Shown here piece by piece: positions 5,624 through 12,451 of a stretch of 15,677 nucleotides of DNA (positions are counted from its first letter, which is position 1; every line of letters starts with the position of its first letter). Location of the stretch: contig JAAYXY010000112.1 in assembly GCA_012515645.1 (NCBI GenBank), forward strand, positions 1-15,677. The letters run 5' to 3'. Position numbers and translations under genes: made by a program. Source of the DNA: Candidatus Peribacteria bacterium (GTDB taxonomy: Bacteria; Patescibacteriota; Gracilibacteria; Peribacterales; Peribacteraceae). The notes under the pieces were generated by a model. It did no database searches. It was not told the DNA's origin and worked only from the letters and a program-made list of their open reading frames with translations.

Positions 5624-6451
5624 TCAGTTCTGCCGCGCGCGCAGCACGAGCATCGCCCTGCGCCCCTCGCGGATCGTCTCTGTACTGCCCGTCCAGTCGT
5701 GGATGGCAAATATGATAGTTTCTTCATCGTACTGATACCCCTGCCCCCGGCGCGTGCCCGGGTCATTGGTAATGAATTGCGGTGCGCGCAGGAACCCGCC
5801 CGGCTCGTAACCGGTGATCACCAGCATGTGGTACGGGGGCCCCTCTCCGCTGAAGTACGGATTGCCCAGCATCTGCCCTGCGGCCGGTATGATCACGGGA
5901 TACCCGGCGGCCAGCAGGCGGCGGATGCTGTCGGCGGTTACGTCTGCATCCATATAGACGGCTGCATCCCTCCCGAGGTACTCCTCGGCGACGCGCGCTG
6001 TTTGTTCCGCGGTGATATCCAGAACGTAGCTATGGGTATCCTGCCATTCCACCATGGCACGGATGCGGTCCGATGCTTCCTGTTTGCTGAGCGTCGCTTC
6101 TCCCCGTAGTGCGGCGTCTACCATCAGGAGCGATGCCTCTTCGCACGCCTCATCGAATGGCGGTTCCCAGTTGGCGTGGGGTGCTTGCGGCGTAAAGGGA
6201 ACGGCAAGGCGTATTTGTTGTGGCAGTGCTGCGGCAGGAGGTGCTGCGTGCAGCGGGTCAAAATGTGTGGAGAGTTGAGCAGCTTCTGTCGCGGATGATG
6301 CTGATGATATTGATGCTCCTGCAGAGGAGGTCTGTGATGCAGGCACCAATGCGCCTGTCTCTTTTTCTGGTTGCGCAGGCGGAGGCGGAGTGCTGTTACA
6401 TCCGGTGAGCAGGAGACAGGTAATGCCGACAGCAGAGATCATGCGGAACAT
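5624..6451 (-). CDS. Lipoprotein with peptidase C39-like domain, 275 aa
   Basis: The N-terminus MFRMISAVGITCLLLTGC is a lipoprotein signal with lipobox LTG-C (lipidated Cys18), so the protein is exported and membrane-tethered. Residues ~19-80 are a Pro/Ser/Ala-rich linker. Residues ~82-265 match the C39_2 papain-like fold: VPFTPQAPHANWEPPFDEACEEAS with the likely nucleophile C103, then GPPYHMLVITGYE with H208, and FITNDPGT (N229/D230) as the third catalytic position. C39-like proteins can be proteases or amidases acting at the envelope; the substrate here is unknown. The start at 6451 is favoured by the signal peptide and by TAGAGT (6460-6465) 8 nt upstream; 6475 is the alternative. Transcription probably ends at the 17-bp hairpin. 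Confidence 0.88.
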   Translation of the reverse strand: MFRMISAVGITCLLLTGCNSTPPPPAQPEKETGALVPASQTSSAGASISSASSATEAAQLSTHFDPLHAAPPAAALPQQIRLAVPFTPQAPHANWEPPFDEACEEASLLMVDAALRGEATLSKQEASDRIRAMVEWQDTHSYVLDITAEQTARVAEEYLGRDAAVYMDADVTADSIRRLLAAGYPVIIPAAGQMLGNPYFSGEGPPYHMLVITGYEPGGFLRAPQFITNDPGTRRGQGYQYDEETIIFAIHDWTGSTETIREGRRAMLVLRARQN

Positions 6452-6459
6452 TTGCAGAC

Positions 6460-6465
6460 ACTCTA
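6460..6465 (-). promoter_or_regulatory. Candidate -10 for the C39-like lipoprotein gene
   Basis: Minus-strand TAGAGT, 8 nt before the ATG at 6451. It matches TATAAT at four of six positions and no convincing -35 is seen. It fits the near-leaderless spacing of other genes here. Confidence 0.35.
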
Positions 6466-6495
6466 CATGCTGCATGCAGTGATGCGTCAGTATTT

Positions 6496-6514
6496 GTACG
6501 CAAATATTGCGTGC
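6496..6514 (-). terminator. Weak hairpin after the 213-aa gene
   Basis: ACGCAA/TTGCGT (6498-6503 with 6507-6512) around loop ATA, extendable by a G-U and a G-C pair. It begins a few nt after the stop at 6518 and just upstream of the lipoprotein promoter region. There is no real U tract, so the terminator role is uncertain. Confidence 0.3.
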
Positions 6515-6517
6515 GTT

Positions 6518-7159
6518 CTACGATGCTGGAGCGTTCGCGCGCCTGTTCCAGGTGAGATTGCGTACGATACCGACGGGGATGGTGACGGGTGCCACGAGAC
6601 CCCGCGCGAACGTGCCGAGGGTGCCGGGACGTTTGTGCCCGGGGTGTTCCCATAGTTTATTGTGCACGACGCCCGCGAGATACGTGGCACCTGCACCCCA
6701 AAAAGCTCCCGGAATAGCGGCGATGCCCACATTGCCTGCAAGGGAGAGCGCAGTGCCGGCAGAAGCGCCGCTCATGGCAGCTGCGGCATAGTTGAGTCCT
6801 GCGATTGCTCCGCTGACCGCAGCACCACCTATAACCGCACTCTTCACGGTACCGGATGTGACGGCCTGTGCGGTTATCTCCGGCTGGCTCGCTGTTGCTG
6901 CAGGCAGCAGAGGGCGGGAAGCCCGATCGGGCGCTTCCAATTGTATGGGGGACTGCGCAACAGGCAGCGCCTTTGGTGGCACCGTGTCCGTTGGCAATGT
7001 TGGTGTAGTCTCGTGCGCGGGAGGCGGAATCTTCAGTGAGTCTATCTGTTGGCGCAGTGCTTCGCGCTCGAAATCCAGTGCAGATGGGCCTTCTGGCGCA
7101 ATGTGGCTCTCTTGAGGATCGTGTTTTTCATTGAATGCATCAATTGGCGAATTTCGCAT
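6518..7159 (-). CDS. Hypothetical protein with Pro-rich and Gly/Ala-rich membrane segments, 213 aa
   Basis: Unrecognised. Residues ~1-45 are charged and helical (FEREALRQQIDSLK). Residues ~45-100 are Pro/Ala/Thr-rich and probably disordered (PPPAHETTPTLPTDTVPPK). Residues ~105-170 are small-residue hydrophobic stretches (SAVIGGAAVSGAIAGLNYAA, GTALSLAGNVGIAAIPGAF, WGAGATYLAGVV) that look like Gly/Ala-zipper membrane helices. The tail is basic and may remain cytosolic. The ATG at 7159 (MRNSPIDAFNEKHD) is chosen because composition upstream is not protein-like and a TATAAT (7185-7190) gives a short leader of roughly 18 nt. It is divergent from the O-antigen-ligase-like gene, with overlapping AT-rich promoter sequence. 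Confidence 0.72.
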   Translation of the reverse strand: MRNSPIDAFNEKHDPQESHIAPEGPSALDFEREALRQQIDSLKIPPPAHETTPTLPTDTVPPKALPVAQSPIQLEAPDRASRPLLPAATASQPEITAQAVTSGTVKSAVIGGAAVSGAIAGLNYAAAAMSGASAGTALSLAGNVGIAAIPGAFWGAGATYLAGVVHNKLWEHPGHKRPGTLGTFARGLVAPVTIPVGIVRNLTWNRRANAPAS

Positions 7160-7183
7160 GTGTATTTTTGGAAATGTTATGTT

Positions 7184-7190
7184 TATTATA
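7184..7190. promoter_or_regulatory. Overlapping divergent -10 elements
   Basis: On the minus strand TATAAT (7185-7190) precedes the 213-aa gene. On the plus strand TATTAT (7184-7189) lies 7 nt before the ATG at 7197. The two share the same AT-rich core, so the promoters should compete for polymerase. No good -35 was found for either. Confidence 0.45.
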
Positions 7191-7196
7191 CAATAT

Positions 7197-9251
7197 ATGG
7201 AAAGAAAGCACCAGTGCCACTTGTCATCTGCCGTTTTGGGCAGAAGTGTGTCACCATGGGCGACGATGGCAATGCAGCTCTCACTCTTGCGTCTGGAACC
7301 CAGCCTCCGTATGCAGGAACGGATTGCACAGGCGGTTCTACTGGCATTTCTGGTGTTCAGTATCTTGTGGCGGGGCGGCAAATCCCTGGATGCCGTGTGG
7401 CTGCTTGCCGTAGTGGCGTGGCTCTGCATGTACCAGTTCTGGCGCGCGCACCCGCGCATGGAGCAGCGATTGCCGTGGTGGCTCTGGGGCGGTGCCATGC
7501 TCTATCTGCTGCTCACGATTGCCAGTTACTGCGTTTCCAGTACGGCGAACTACGGTTTGGATGAGGTCCTGCGCACAGGTGCATTCATTGCGCTCTTCCT
7601 GTGGATGGCGAGGGGAGTGGGATTAGGATTGGGATTAGGGGGGAAGGTGTTGCGTACCATCGCAATGTCGGCGCTCGCAGCGGCGGGCGTGGGATACGCC
7701 GTTTATGTCTTGCAACCGGTAAGCCGGTTCGTGGGCACCTTCTTCGACTGGCGGTTCCATACGGATTACTGGCCCAATGCCTGGGGGCAATTCGTATTGC
7801 TGGCGTGGCCGGCGGTCGTATGGTGGAGTGTAGAAAAGCTGAGGAAGCCGCGTGGCAACCGGTATGCGCCGTTGCTGCCCCTTGGCATGCTCCTCGGTGC
7901 GTTGCTCCTGAGCTACTCGCGCGGTTCCATGCTGGCGTTCAGTGCTCAGCTGGCGCTGTGGGCGGCGCTGCTCTGGCGCAGCGCGCTGCCGATGCACGCC
8001 TGGCTGCGCCTGCTGCGCCGTGCGGCAGCGGCGTGCCTTGTAGCGCTCGTGTGTTTCACACTTGCGAATACGCTGCGTTCCCGCATCTATACAGTGGAAT
8101 CTGTAACGGAGAAAGCAACCTTTACCGCCGATGAAGGCACATCGTCAGTTTCTGAACGCAGGCAGTTTTGGGATGCGGCGGTCTCGCTAGCGCTGGAACG
8201 CCCGATCCTGGGTTGGGGACCGTACAGTTTCCGGTTCCTGCAACCCGGCACGCAGCAGCATATCTTGGCGACCTCAGACCATCCGCACAATGTGCTGCTC
8301 AAACTGGCAATGGAGAGGGGAATAGCAACCATGCTGCTCTTTATGGGGATTGCAGGCGCCGTACTGGCATGGCATATGCGGCATTTCCTGGTCCGCGCTC
8401 CGCAGCAGCAAATGCCTATCCAGGAAGCACATGTGGCGTGCATCGCCATCATCGGCGTCCTCCTCCACAATATGATCGACTACAATCTGCAGTTTGTTGG
8501 CATAGGATTGCCGTTCTGGCTGCTGCTCGGCATGCTCGCCGCACCTATGGTGCGGCGGAGACCGGCGCCGCTGCCGTGGCTCCGGCGCGGCGCCGAGGGA
8601 TTGCTCATGACCGCACTGCTCATCGTCGCCGTACTGGAAGGGCGGCATTTGTTGCTCTCATCGCTCGGGAGGCGCGCGGAGGCGGCCGGGGAGTATGTAC
8701 GAGCATTGTACTGGTATGAGCAATCGGCTGCGCAGCGCTTCAGTCGCGATTTGCACCTCAGCAGGGCACAGCTCTGGTTGCAGCAGGGTGACACAGAAGC
8801 GGCGCTGGCGGCGACAAAAGTCTATAAGGAGCAGAACACGGAGGATGCGAGGGCATACAGAGTGCACGGGGACATCTGTACCGTACAACAGGACGGGGAA
8901 TGCGTTTTGCAGCAGTACAGGGAAGCCTATCGGCGCAATCGTTACAACGATGCCGGTACCGTGTATGCCCTCATTGCCGCGTTGCAGCGCTATGGCATGC
9001 ACGAGGAGCTGGAGGAACGGCGGGAGGAATTCAATGCGCTCTTGGACCAGTATGTGCAGGCGATTGATGGAAATGTTCATTTCATTGCACTGTCCCGCAA
9101 TGCGGAAGATACGGTGGCACTCACGAATTTACTGCGGGATATCTATCCCGAAGACGAGCCGCGCTACGCCGTACTGGGTGCGGGAGTGGAGCGGCAGATG
9201 CAGCGTGAGCGGGAGAAGCTCTCTGCCCGGCCGCCGGGGTACTTGTGGTGA
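7197..9251 (+). CDS. O-antigen ligase/polymerase-like (Wzy_C) membrane protein with TPR-like C-terminus, ~684 aa
   Basis: A polytopic membrane protein of the O-antigen ligase/Wzy_C superfamily, which joins or polymerises lipid-linked glycans at the outer face of the membrane. About the first 470 residues hold many hydrophobic helices. Diagnostic pieces are LLLSYSRGSMLAF and the periplasmic-loop-type motif GWGPYSFRFLQPG with SDHPHNVLLKLAMERG, where the HN...E pattern is typical of Wzy_C. The last ~190 residues are soluble and helical with TPR-like repeats (YVRALYWYEQSAAQRFSRDLHLSRAQLWLQQGDTEAALAA...). The start is uncertain: 7197 is favoured by TATTAT 7 nt upstream, but 7266 or 7272 (MAMQLSLLRLEPS) are possible and would fit a membrane protein just as well. 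Possible substrates include surface glycan or glycoprotein; none is shown by context. Confidence 0.85.
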   Translation: MERKHQCHLSSAVLGRSVSPWATMAMQLSLLRLEPSLRMQERIAQAVLLAFLVFSILWRGGKSLDAVWLLAVVAWLCMYQFWRAHPRMEQRLPWWLWGGAMLYLLLTIASYCVSSTANYGLDEVLRTGAFIALFLWMARGVGLGLGLGGKVLRTIAMSALAAAGVGYAVYVLQPVSRFVGTFFDWRFHTDYWPNAWGQFVLLAWPAVVWWSVEKLRKPRGNRYAPLLPLGMLLGALLLSYSRGSMLAFSAQLALWAALLWRSALPMHAWLRLLRRAAAACLVALVCFTLANTLRSRIYTVESVTEKATFTADEGTSSVSERRQFWDAAVSLALERPILGWGPYSFRFLQPGTQQHILATSDHPHNVLLKLAMERGIATMLLFMGIAGAVLAWHMRHFLVRAPQQQMPIQEAHVACIAIIGVLLHNMIDYNLQFVGIGLPFWLLLGMLAAPMVRRRPAPLPWLRRGAEGLLMTALLIVAVLEGRHLLLSSLGRRAEAAGEYVRALYWYEQSAAQRFSRDLHLSRAQLWLQQGDTEAALAATKVYKEQNTEDARAYRVHGDICTVQQDGECVLQQYREAYRRNRYNDAGTVYALIAALQRYGMHEELEERREEFNALLDQYVQAIDGNVHFIALSRNAEDTVALTNLLRDIYPEDEPRYAVLGAGVERQMQREREKLSARPPGYLW

Positions 9252-9267
9252 GGCAAGCCGTTGCCCT

Positions 9268-9390
9268 TTATCCGAATGTCGGATAGCGCATCATGACTAG
9301 CTGCAGAACGACGGCTGCTATGAGCGTCGCATGCAGCGCCAGAAGCGCTGCGGGAACCGGATGTGACGTGTGTTTCACGTCTTTCATCAT
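9268..9390 (-). CDS. Single-TM small protein, 40 aa
   Basis: This short ORF starts MMKDVKHTSHPV, continues with one hydrophobic segment (AALLALHATLIAAVVLQLVM) and ends MRYPTFG. The pattern is a short polar N-terminus, a single membrane helix and a tiny tail, as in bacterial small membrane proteins. It is supported by a promoter with TAGACA and TACACT and by a pyrimidine-rich leader (TTCTTCCTTCCAGCCCT) like that of groES, groEL and cimA. It converges with the O-antigen-ligase-like gene, 16 bp from its stop. Function unknown; the start could be either of the tandem ATGs (9390 or 9387). Confidence 0.5.
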   Translation of the reverse strand: MMKDVKHTSHPVPAALLALHATLIAAVVLQLVMMRYPTFG

Positions 9391-9414
9391 AGGGCTGGAA
9401 GGAAGAACCGCGGC

Positions 9415-9442
9415 AGTGTACGGATGAAAAATTTATTGTCTA
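9415..9442 (-). promoter_or_regulatory. Promoter for the 40-aa membrane protein
   Basis: Minus-strand TAGACA (9437-9442), a 16-bp spacer, and TACACT (9415-9420). The start point would be near 9408, leaving an ~18-nt pyrimidine-rich leader before the ATG at 9390. Confidence 0.5.
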
Positions 9443-9535
9443 GATACATGTGAGTAGAATTTGTGTTCGGGGATGGTGGGGTCATATGGCACGGAAAATA
9501 GCTACATGAAGCGAAAAATCAACATTTTTGCCGCC

Positions 9536-9593
9536 GTAGAATGCGTGCACGGTATTGAACAAAAAATGTGTTCATAATAGTGGTGCATTCTAC
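9536..9593 (-). other. Long imperfect hairpin in the cimA 3' region
   Basis: GTAGAATGC (9536-9544) is the exact reverse complement of 9585-9593. Inside, TATTGAAC pairs with GTTC..AATA (2-nt bulge) around an A-rich loop (U-rich in the minus-strand RNA). It begins 20 nt past the cimA stop. It could be a 3'-end structure or terminator; no trailing U tract is obvious. The rest of 9391-9612 holds no gene that I can support. Confidence 0.4.
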
Positions 9594-9612
9594 TGCCTTT
9601 ATTGGCTTCACC

Positions 9613-11238
9613 TCAGTGATTTGTAGCGTGATCGGGCAGATGGGCGTCCAGGAGGATTTTATACTCGATCGCATCCAGAAGCGCATCCCATCCGGCTTTT
9701 GTGGAGTCTTCATTGGCGCCGGTTGTGCACCAGCGGTGTGTGCCATCGCCAAATCCCATGCGCACCTGGATGATGGCAGACATGGTGGGATCGATACCGG
9801 GAGGCACGTCGGAGCGGTACTCTTCCAGCTGCATGCTCTCCACGTTCGGGAATGTGCGTACCAGAGCTTTCTTGAGGGCTTTTTCCAGCGCCCCAAGGGG
9901 GCCGCCGCCCTGTGCCACTTCCAGGTACGTATTCCCCGAACCGTTGATGCGCACATGCACGATGGCGCGGGTAATACCTCCGACATCATCGTCAATGTGC
10001 GGTGGTGTGACTTCCGCAATGGCTGGATGGAACAGATCCAGTGCTCGCAGTATTGTAAGCTCCAGTGTCGCAGGGGCGTTATCCAGCGAATAACCGATAG
10101 ATTCCAGGTGCTTAATTTTGCCCAGGATGCGCATTTGCAGGTTCTTGTCTGCCAAGACCTGCGTACGTGTTGCATCGTCCAGCAGGGCCGCCTGTTCCAC
10201 AATGCTGCGCACGTTCGAAAGGCCGGACTGCTTGGAGCCGAGGATGCGGCGGCAGTTCCCGACGCGTTCCGGAGGCATGAATTCGTAGGCGGCGGCATTG
10301 CATGCGACGGCCGATGCGTGCATGCCGCCCTTATGCGCAAACGCGCGCTCCCCGACAAAGGGCTGTTCCGGACGGTGGCGCTGGCGAATGCGGCGATCCA
10401 CTGCATGCGCGTGGGGTGTGATCTCGGGCAGGCGGTTCTCCATGCCTGTCCGGTATCCGTCGAGAACAAGGTTGGGTACCGCCTGTGAGAGATCCATGTT
10501 GCCCGCGCGTTCTCCAAAGCCGTTCCAGGTGCCCTGCACGTGCCGCGCGCCCGCCTGCACCGCGGCCCGCATATTGGCGACCGCGAGTCCCCGGTCGTTA
10601 TGGGTATGGATGCCGATAACCGCATCCCGGAATGCGGCGCGTACATGTTCGACGGTGCGCCCGATGCTTTCCGGCACGTGCCCGCCGTTGGTGTCGCAGA
10701 GTACCAACCGGGACGCTCCGGCTTGCCAAGCGGCTTCGAGTGTCCGCAGTGCGTGTTCCGAATCTTCGCGCATGGCATCGAAGAAGTGTTCCGCATCGTA
10801 GAACACCTGTTTGTGTAGTGCGCGGAGGTGTTCTATGGATTCGCGTATCATCGCGCAGTTTTCCTCCACACTCGTTCCTAGAGCATGTGTGACATGGAAC
10901 CGCGAGCTCTTGCCGACCAGAGTAATAATAGGTGTACCCGCCGCAGCCAGTGCTGCGATGCCTGCATCGTGTTCTACGCCGGTCCTCTTGCGGCGAGTCA
11001 TGCCGAATGCTGCCAGTTGGGTCCGCGGGAGCGGTTCTTGTGCCAATGTGCTGAAAACGAGGGCATCTGTATCGTTGGATGCCGGAAATCCCCCTTCCAC
11101 TGCATCGATGCCCAAACGATCGTCTTCCCGGGCGAACCAGAGCTTATCGTCGGTCGAGAGGTTTACGCCGCACGCCTGGTCGCCGTCGCGCGGGCTCACG
11201 TCATAGAGTTCCACGTAGTTTTCTGGGCGTTGTGCCAT
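9613..11238 (-). CDS. cimA: (R)-citramalate synthase, 541 aa
   Basis: This enzyme condenses acetyl-CoA with pyruvate to (R)-citramalate, the first step of the threonine-independent route to isoleucine. It belongs to the HMGL-like/2-isopropylmalate synthase superfamily. It carries the DRE-TIM catalytic start LYDVSPRDGDQ (R17-D18), the citramalate-synthase-type motifs GKSSRFHVTHALGTS, VFYDAEHFFDA and LVLCDTNGG, the metal-binding H211-T-H213 (GIHTHNDRGLAVAN), NGFGERAGN, and FAHKGGMHASAV. Residues ~390-535 form the C-terminal LeuA-type allosteric domain (YLEVAQGGGPLGALEKALKKAL), the usual site of end-product inhibition. Length fits the TIGR00977-type family rather than classical LeuA. The ATG at 11238 lies 24 nt after the U tract of an upstream attenuator. 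The leader just before it is pyrimidine-rich (CCTTCTCTCTCC). Confidence 0.93.
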   Translation of the reverse strand: MAQRPENYVELYDVSPRDGDQACGVNLSTDDKLWFAREDDRLGIDAVEGGFPASNDTDALVFSTLAQEPLPRTQLAAFGMTRRKRTGVEHDAGIAALAAAGTPIITLVGKSSRFHVTHALGTSVEENCAMIRESIEHLRALHKQVFYDAEHFFDAMREDSEHALRTLEAAWQAGASRLVLCDTNGGHVPESIGRTVEHVRAAFRDAVIGIHTHNDRGLAVANMRAAVQAGARHVQGTWNGFGERAGNMDLSQAVPNLVLDGYRTGMENRLPEITPHAHAVDRRIRQRHRPEQPFVGERAFAHKGGMHASAVACNAAAYEFMPPERVGNCRRILGSKQSGLSNVRSIVEQAALLDDATRTQVLADKNLQMRILGKIKHLESIGYSLDNAPATLELTILRALDLFHPAIAEVTPPHIDDDVGGITRAIVHVRINGSGNTYLEVAQGGGPLGALEKALKKALVRTFPNVESMQLEEYRSDVPPGIDPTMSAIIQVRMGFGDGTHRWCTTGANEDSTKAGWDALLDAIEYKILLDAHLPDHATNH

Positions 11239-11261
11239 GGAGAGAGAAGGAAATATGTACC

Positions 11262-11291
11262 AAAAAAACCCGCTGCAGATGTGCTGGCGGG
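11262..11291 (-). terminator. Attenuator terminator upstream of cimA
   Basis: In the minus-strand RNA CCCGC (11287-11291) pairs with GCGGG (11269-11273). An inner GCA/TGC (11282-11284 with 11275-11277) closes a CAUC loop, and seven U follow (11262-11268). It lies between the promoter and the cimA ATG, so it must be read through for cimA to be expressed. Confidence 0.85.
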
Positions 11292-11329
11292 GAGAGAATG
11301 GATCAAGCAGTTGCTTATCTCCTCACGCC
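11286..11329 (-). promoter_or_regulatory. Predicted antiterminator of the cimA leader
   Basis: RNA GGCGUGAGGAGA (11329-11318) can pair with UCUCCCCGCC (11295-11286), forming 10 pairs with two single-base bulges (U11325, A11323). The 3' strand contains the entire 5' arm of the terminator (11287-11291), so the two folds exclude each other. The 5' strand contains the leader-peptide stop codon, so a ribosome terminating there would block it. Confidence 0.6.
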
Positions 11330-11356
11330 AGGCGCGGGATAATACTGCTGCTGATC
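11301..11356 (-). promoter_or_regulatory. Upstream pairing of the cimA leader (anti-antiterminator candidate)
   Basis: RNA segment 11356-11344 (GAUCAGCAGCAGU) pairs with 11311-11301 (ACUGCUUGAUC): 11 pairs with a 2-nt bulge. The first strand lies in leader codons 6-10 and the second inside the antiterminator loop. It would form a pseudoknot with the antiterminator, so the two probably compete. Confidence 0.5.
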
Positions 11357-11373
11357 ATCGACACATAAACCAT
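11323..11373 (-). CDS. cimA leader peptide, 16 aa (Ile-rich)
   Basis: A short ORF encoding MVYVSMISSSIIPRLA. Three of sixteen codons are Ile (codons 7, 11, 12), two are Val and one Leu, as expected of a regulatory leader peptide in front of a branched-chain amino acid gene. The ATG lies 10 nt after the -10 TACTAT, so the transcript would start about 4 nt before it. Codons 6-10 lie in the upstream stem, and the stop lies in the 5' strand of the antiterminator. Inference: with Ile scarce, a ribosome stalled at codons 11-12 leaves the antiterminator strand free, and cimA is read. With Ile ample, the ribosome reaches the stop, covers that strand, and the terminator forms. The ORF is short, so chance cannot be excluded, but the agreement with the RNA folds is strong. 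Confidence 0.72.
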   Translation of the reverse strand: MVYVSMISSSIIPRLA

Positions 11374-11383
11374 GAGTGAGTGC

Positions 11384-11411
11384 ATAGTACGCAGGAAACG
11401 TGTTCTGTCAA
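11384..11411 (-). promoter_or_regulatory. cimA leader promoter
   Basis: Minus-strand TTGACA (11406-11411, perfect -35), a 16-bp spacer, and TACTAT (11384-11389). The start point is expected near 11377, giving a leader of about 140 nt containing the leader peptide and attenuator. Confidence 0.8.
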
Positions 11412-11419
11412 ATGCATTT

Positions 11420-12439
11420 TTACCTTCCAATATGAGTGTTCAGTGTATAGATGGCAACATTCGCATCGTTGTACTTCTTGTATCCGTGCCGTACGCGTAC
11501 ATGGACGTGCTCTGCCTCAGCCGCATAGGAATGGATGGTGTGTACAACCTCGAGGACGGCTGATTCACTGAAGTCATCAATCGTATCCATGAGACTCAGC
11601 AGCATATCCCGCTGCTTGTCATACCAATGGGAATTTTCGGGTTCATGATTGCAAATGTGTACGTTGGATGGCTGTGCATGACCTTCAAGCCTGTGCCGCA
11701 GGTGCCCAGCGGGATCACGGCGGAGGAGCGCTGCCTCTATGTGCCACCGTTCCGTTGGGTGGTTGCGCAGCAGTACGGCGTTGATGGATTCATTGTCATT
11801 CCAGTGCTGCAGGCGTTTTGCGTACTTTTCCGTTTCCAGTATGACAGTACGCATGGGACAGCGGGCAATATTGGGTATTGGCATCGTCTGCGTATCCGCC
11901 GCGTAACGCGTATCGTTCAATAGAGGGTGGCAGTACGCATCGGCATCGTGCTCGGGGTACGGCACGGAGGGCAGAACGCGCACTTTTTCGGGGAGTTCAT
12001 GCAGCATAATAAGGTACCGCAGTACCCCCAGTGCATCCTGCGGAAACGCACACAGGTTGTCCTGGATCGCGAGGTGAATGTCTCGGAAAGACGTTCCCTG
12101 GTGCACAGCGGGGTGCAGGGTGATTGTCCGTGTCGGTAGCATAATCTGTGGACAAGCAGTGGCACAATCCGTTTTGCAGCGCACGGCACAGACAGGAAGA
12201 ATATGTGCACGGGCAGCGTCCGTGATGCGATCGATGCGCAGCGTGCGCAGATCGATATTGCAGTCTTCGATGACGTCACCGCTTGGGTCATCCTGATTAG
12301 CGACTTGCTGCATGAGTGCGCGGCGCAGATACGCGCAGAGCTGCTGCGCATTTTGCTCCCGGAAGAGCTGCATACCTTCCTGTACAGAGAGCGCTTCCTC
12401 CGGTTCATATGCATGTTGATGAGAGTCTTCCGGGTGCAT
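11420..12439 (-). CDS. Hypothetical His/Cys-rich protein, 339 aa
   Basis: I do not recognise a family. The protein is soluble, acidic at the N-terminus (MHPEDSHQHAYEPEEALSVQ), and rich in His and Cys. Its most distinctive feature is four cysteines spaced exactly four apart, C84-x3-C88-x3-C92-x3-C96 (LPVCAVRCKTDCATACP), which on a helix would line one face and could bind metal. Other segments include a Leu-rich helix LGVLRYLIMLHELPEKVRVLPSVPYPEHD, a His/Arg-rich stretch HLRHRLEGHAQPSNVHICNHEPENSHWYD, and HVHVRVRHGYKKYN near the C-terminus. The start at 12439 is supported by a strong promoter 12 nt upstream. It is divergent from the YhhQ-type transporter. The cimA leader promoter starts within 15 bp of its stop, with no terminator in between. 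Confidence 0.8.
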   Translation of the reverse strand: MHPEDSHQHAYEPEEALSVQEGMQLFREQNAQQLCAYLRRALMQQVANQDDPSGDVIEDCNIDLRTLRIDRITDAARAHILPVCAVRCKTDCATACPQIMLPTRTITLHPAVHQGTSFRDIHLAIQDNLCAFPQDALGVLRYLIMLHELPEKVRVLPSVPYPEHDADAYCHPLLNDTRYAADTQTMPIPNIARCPMRTVILETEKYAKRLQHWNDNESINAVLLRNHPTERWHIEAALLRRDPAGHLRHRLEGHAQPSNVHICNHEPENSHWYDKQRDMLLSLMDTIDDFSESAVLEVVHTIHSYAAEAEHVHVRVRHGYKKYNDANVAIYTLNTHIGR

Positions 12440-12451
12440 AAAAAGGCGGCA

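Noticed and set aside
9473..9577. 34-codon plus-strand ORF (MVGSYGTENSYMKRK...)
   Set aside because: A possible -10 (TAGAAT) lies 12 nt upstream, but the sequence shows no domain or membrane segment and its end overlaps the cimA 3' hairpin. Kept only as a note.
9519..10796. 425-codon minus-strand frame inside cimA
   Set aside because: Out-of-frame shadow of cimA, rich in Arg/Ser/Cys/Trp with no domain.
11239..11380. T-box riboswitch upstream of cimA
   Set aside because: No T-box consensus bulge (GGUGGNACC-like) and no specifier-loop architecture; a leader peptide with alternative stems fits better.
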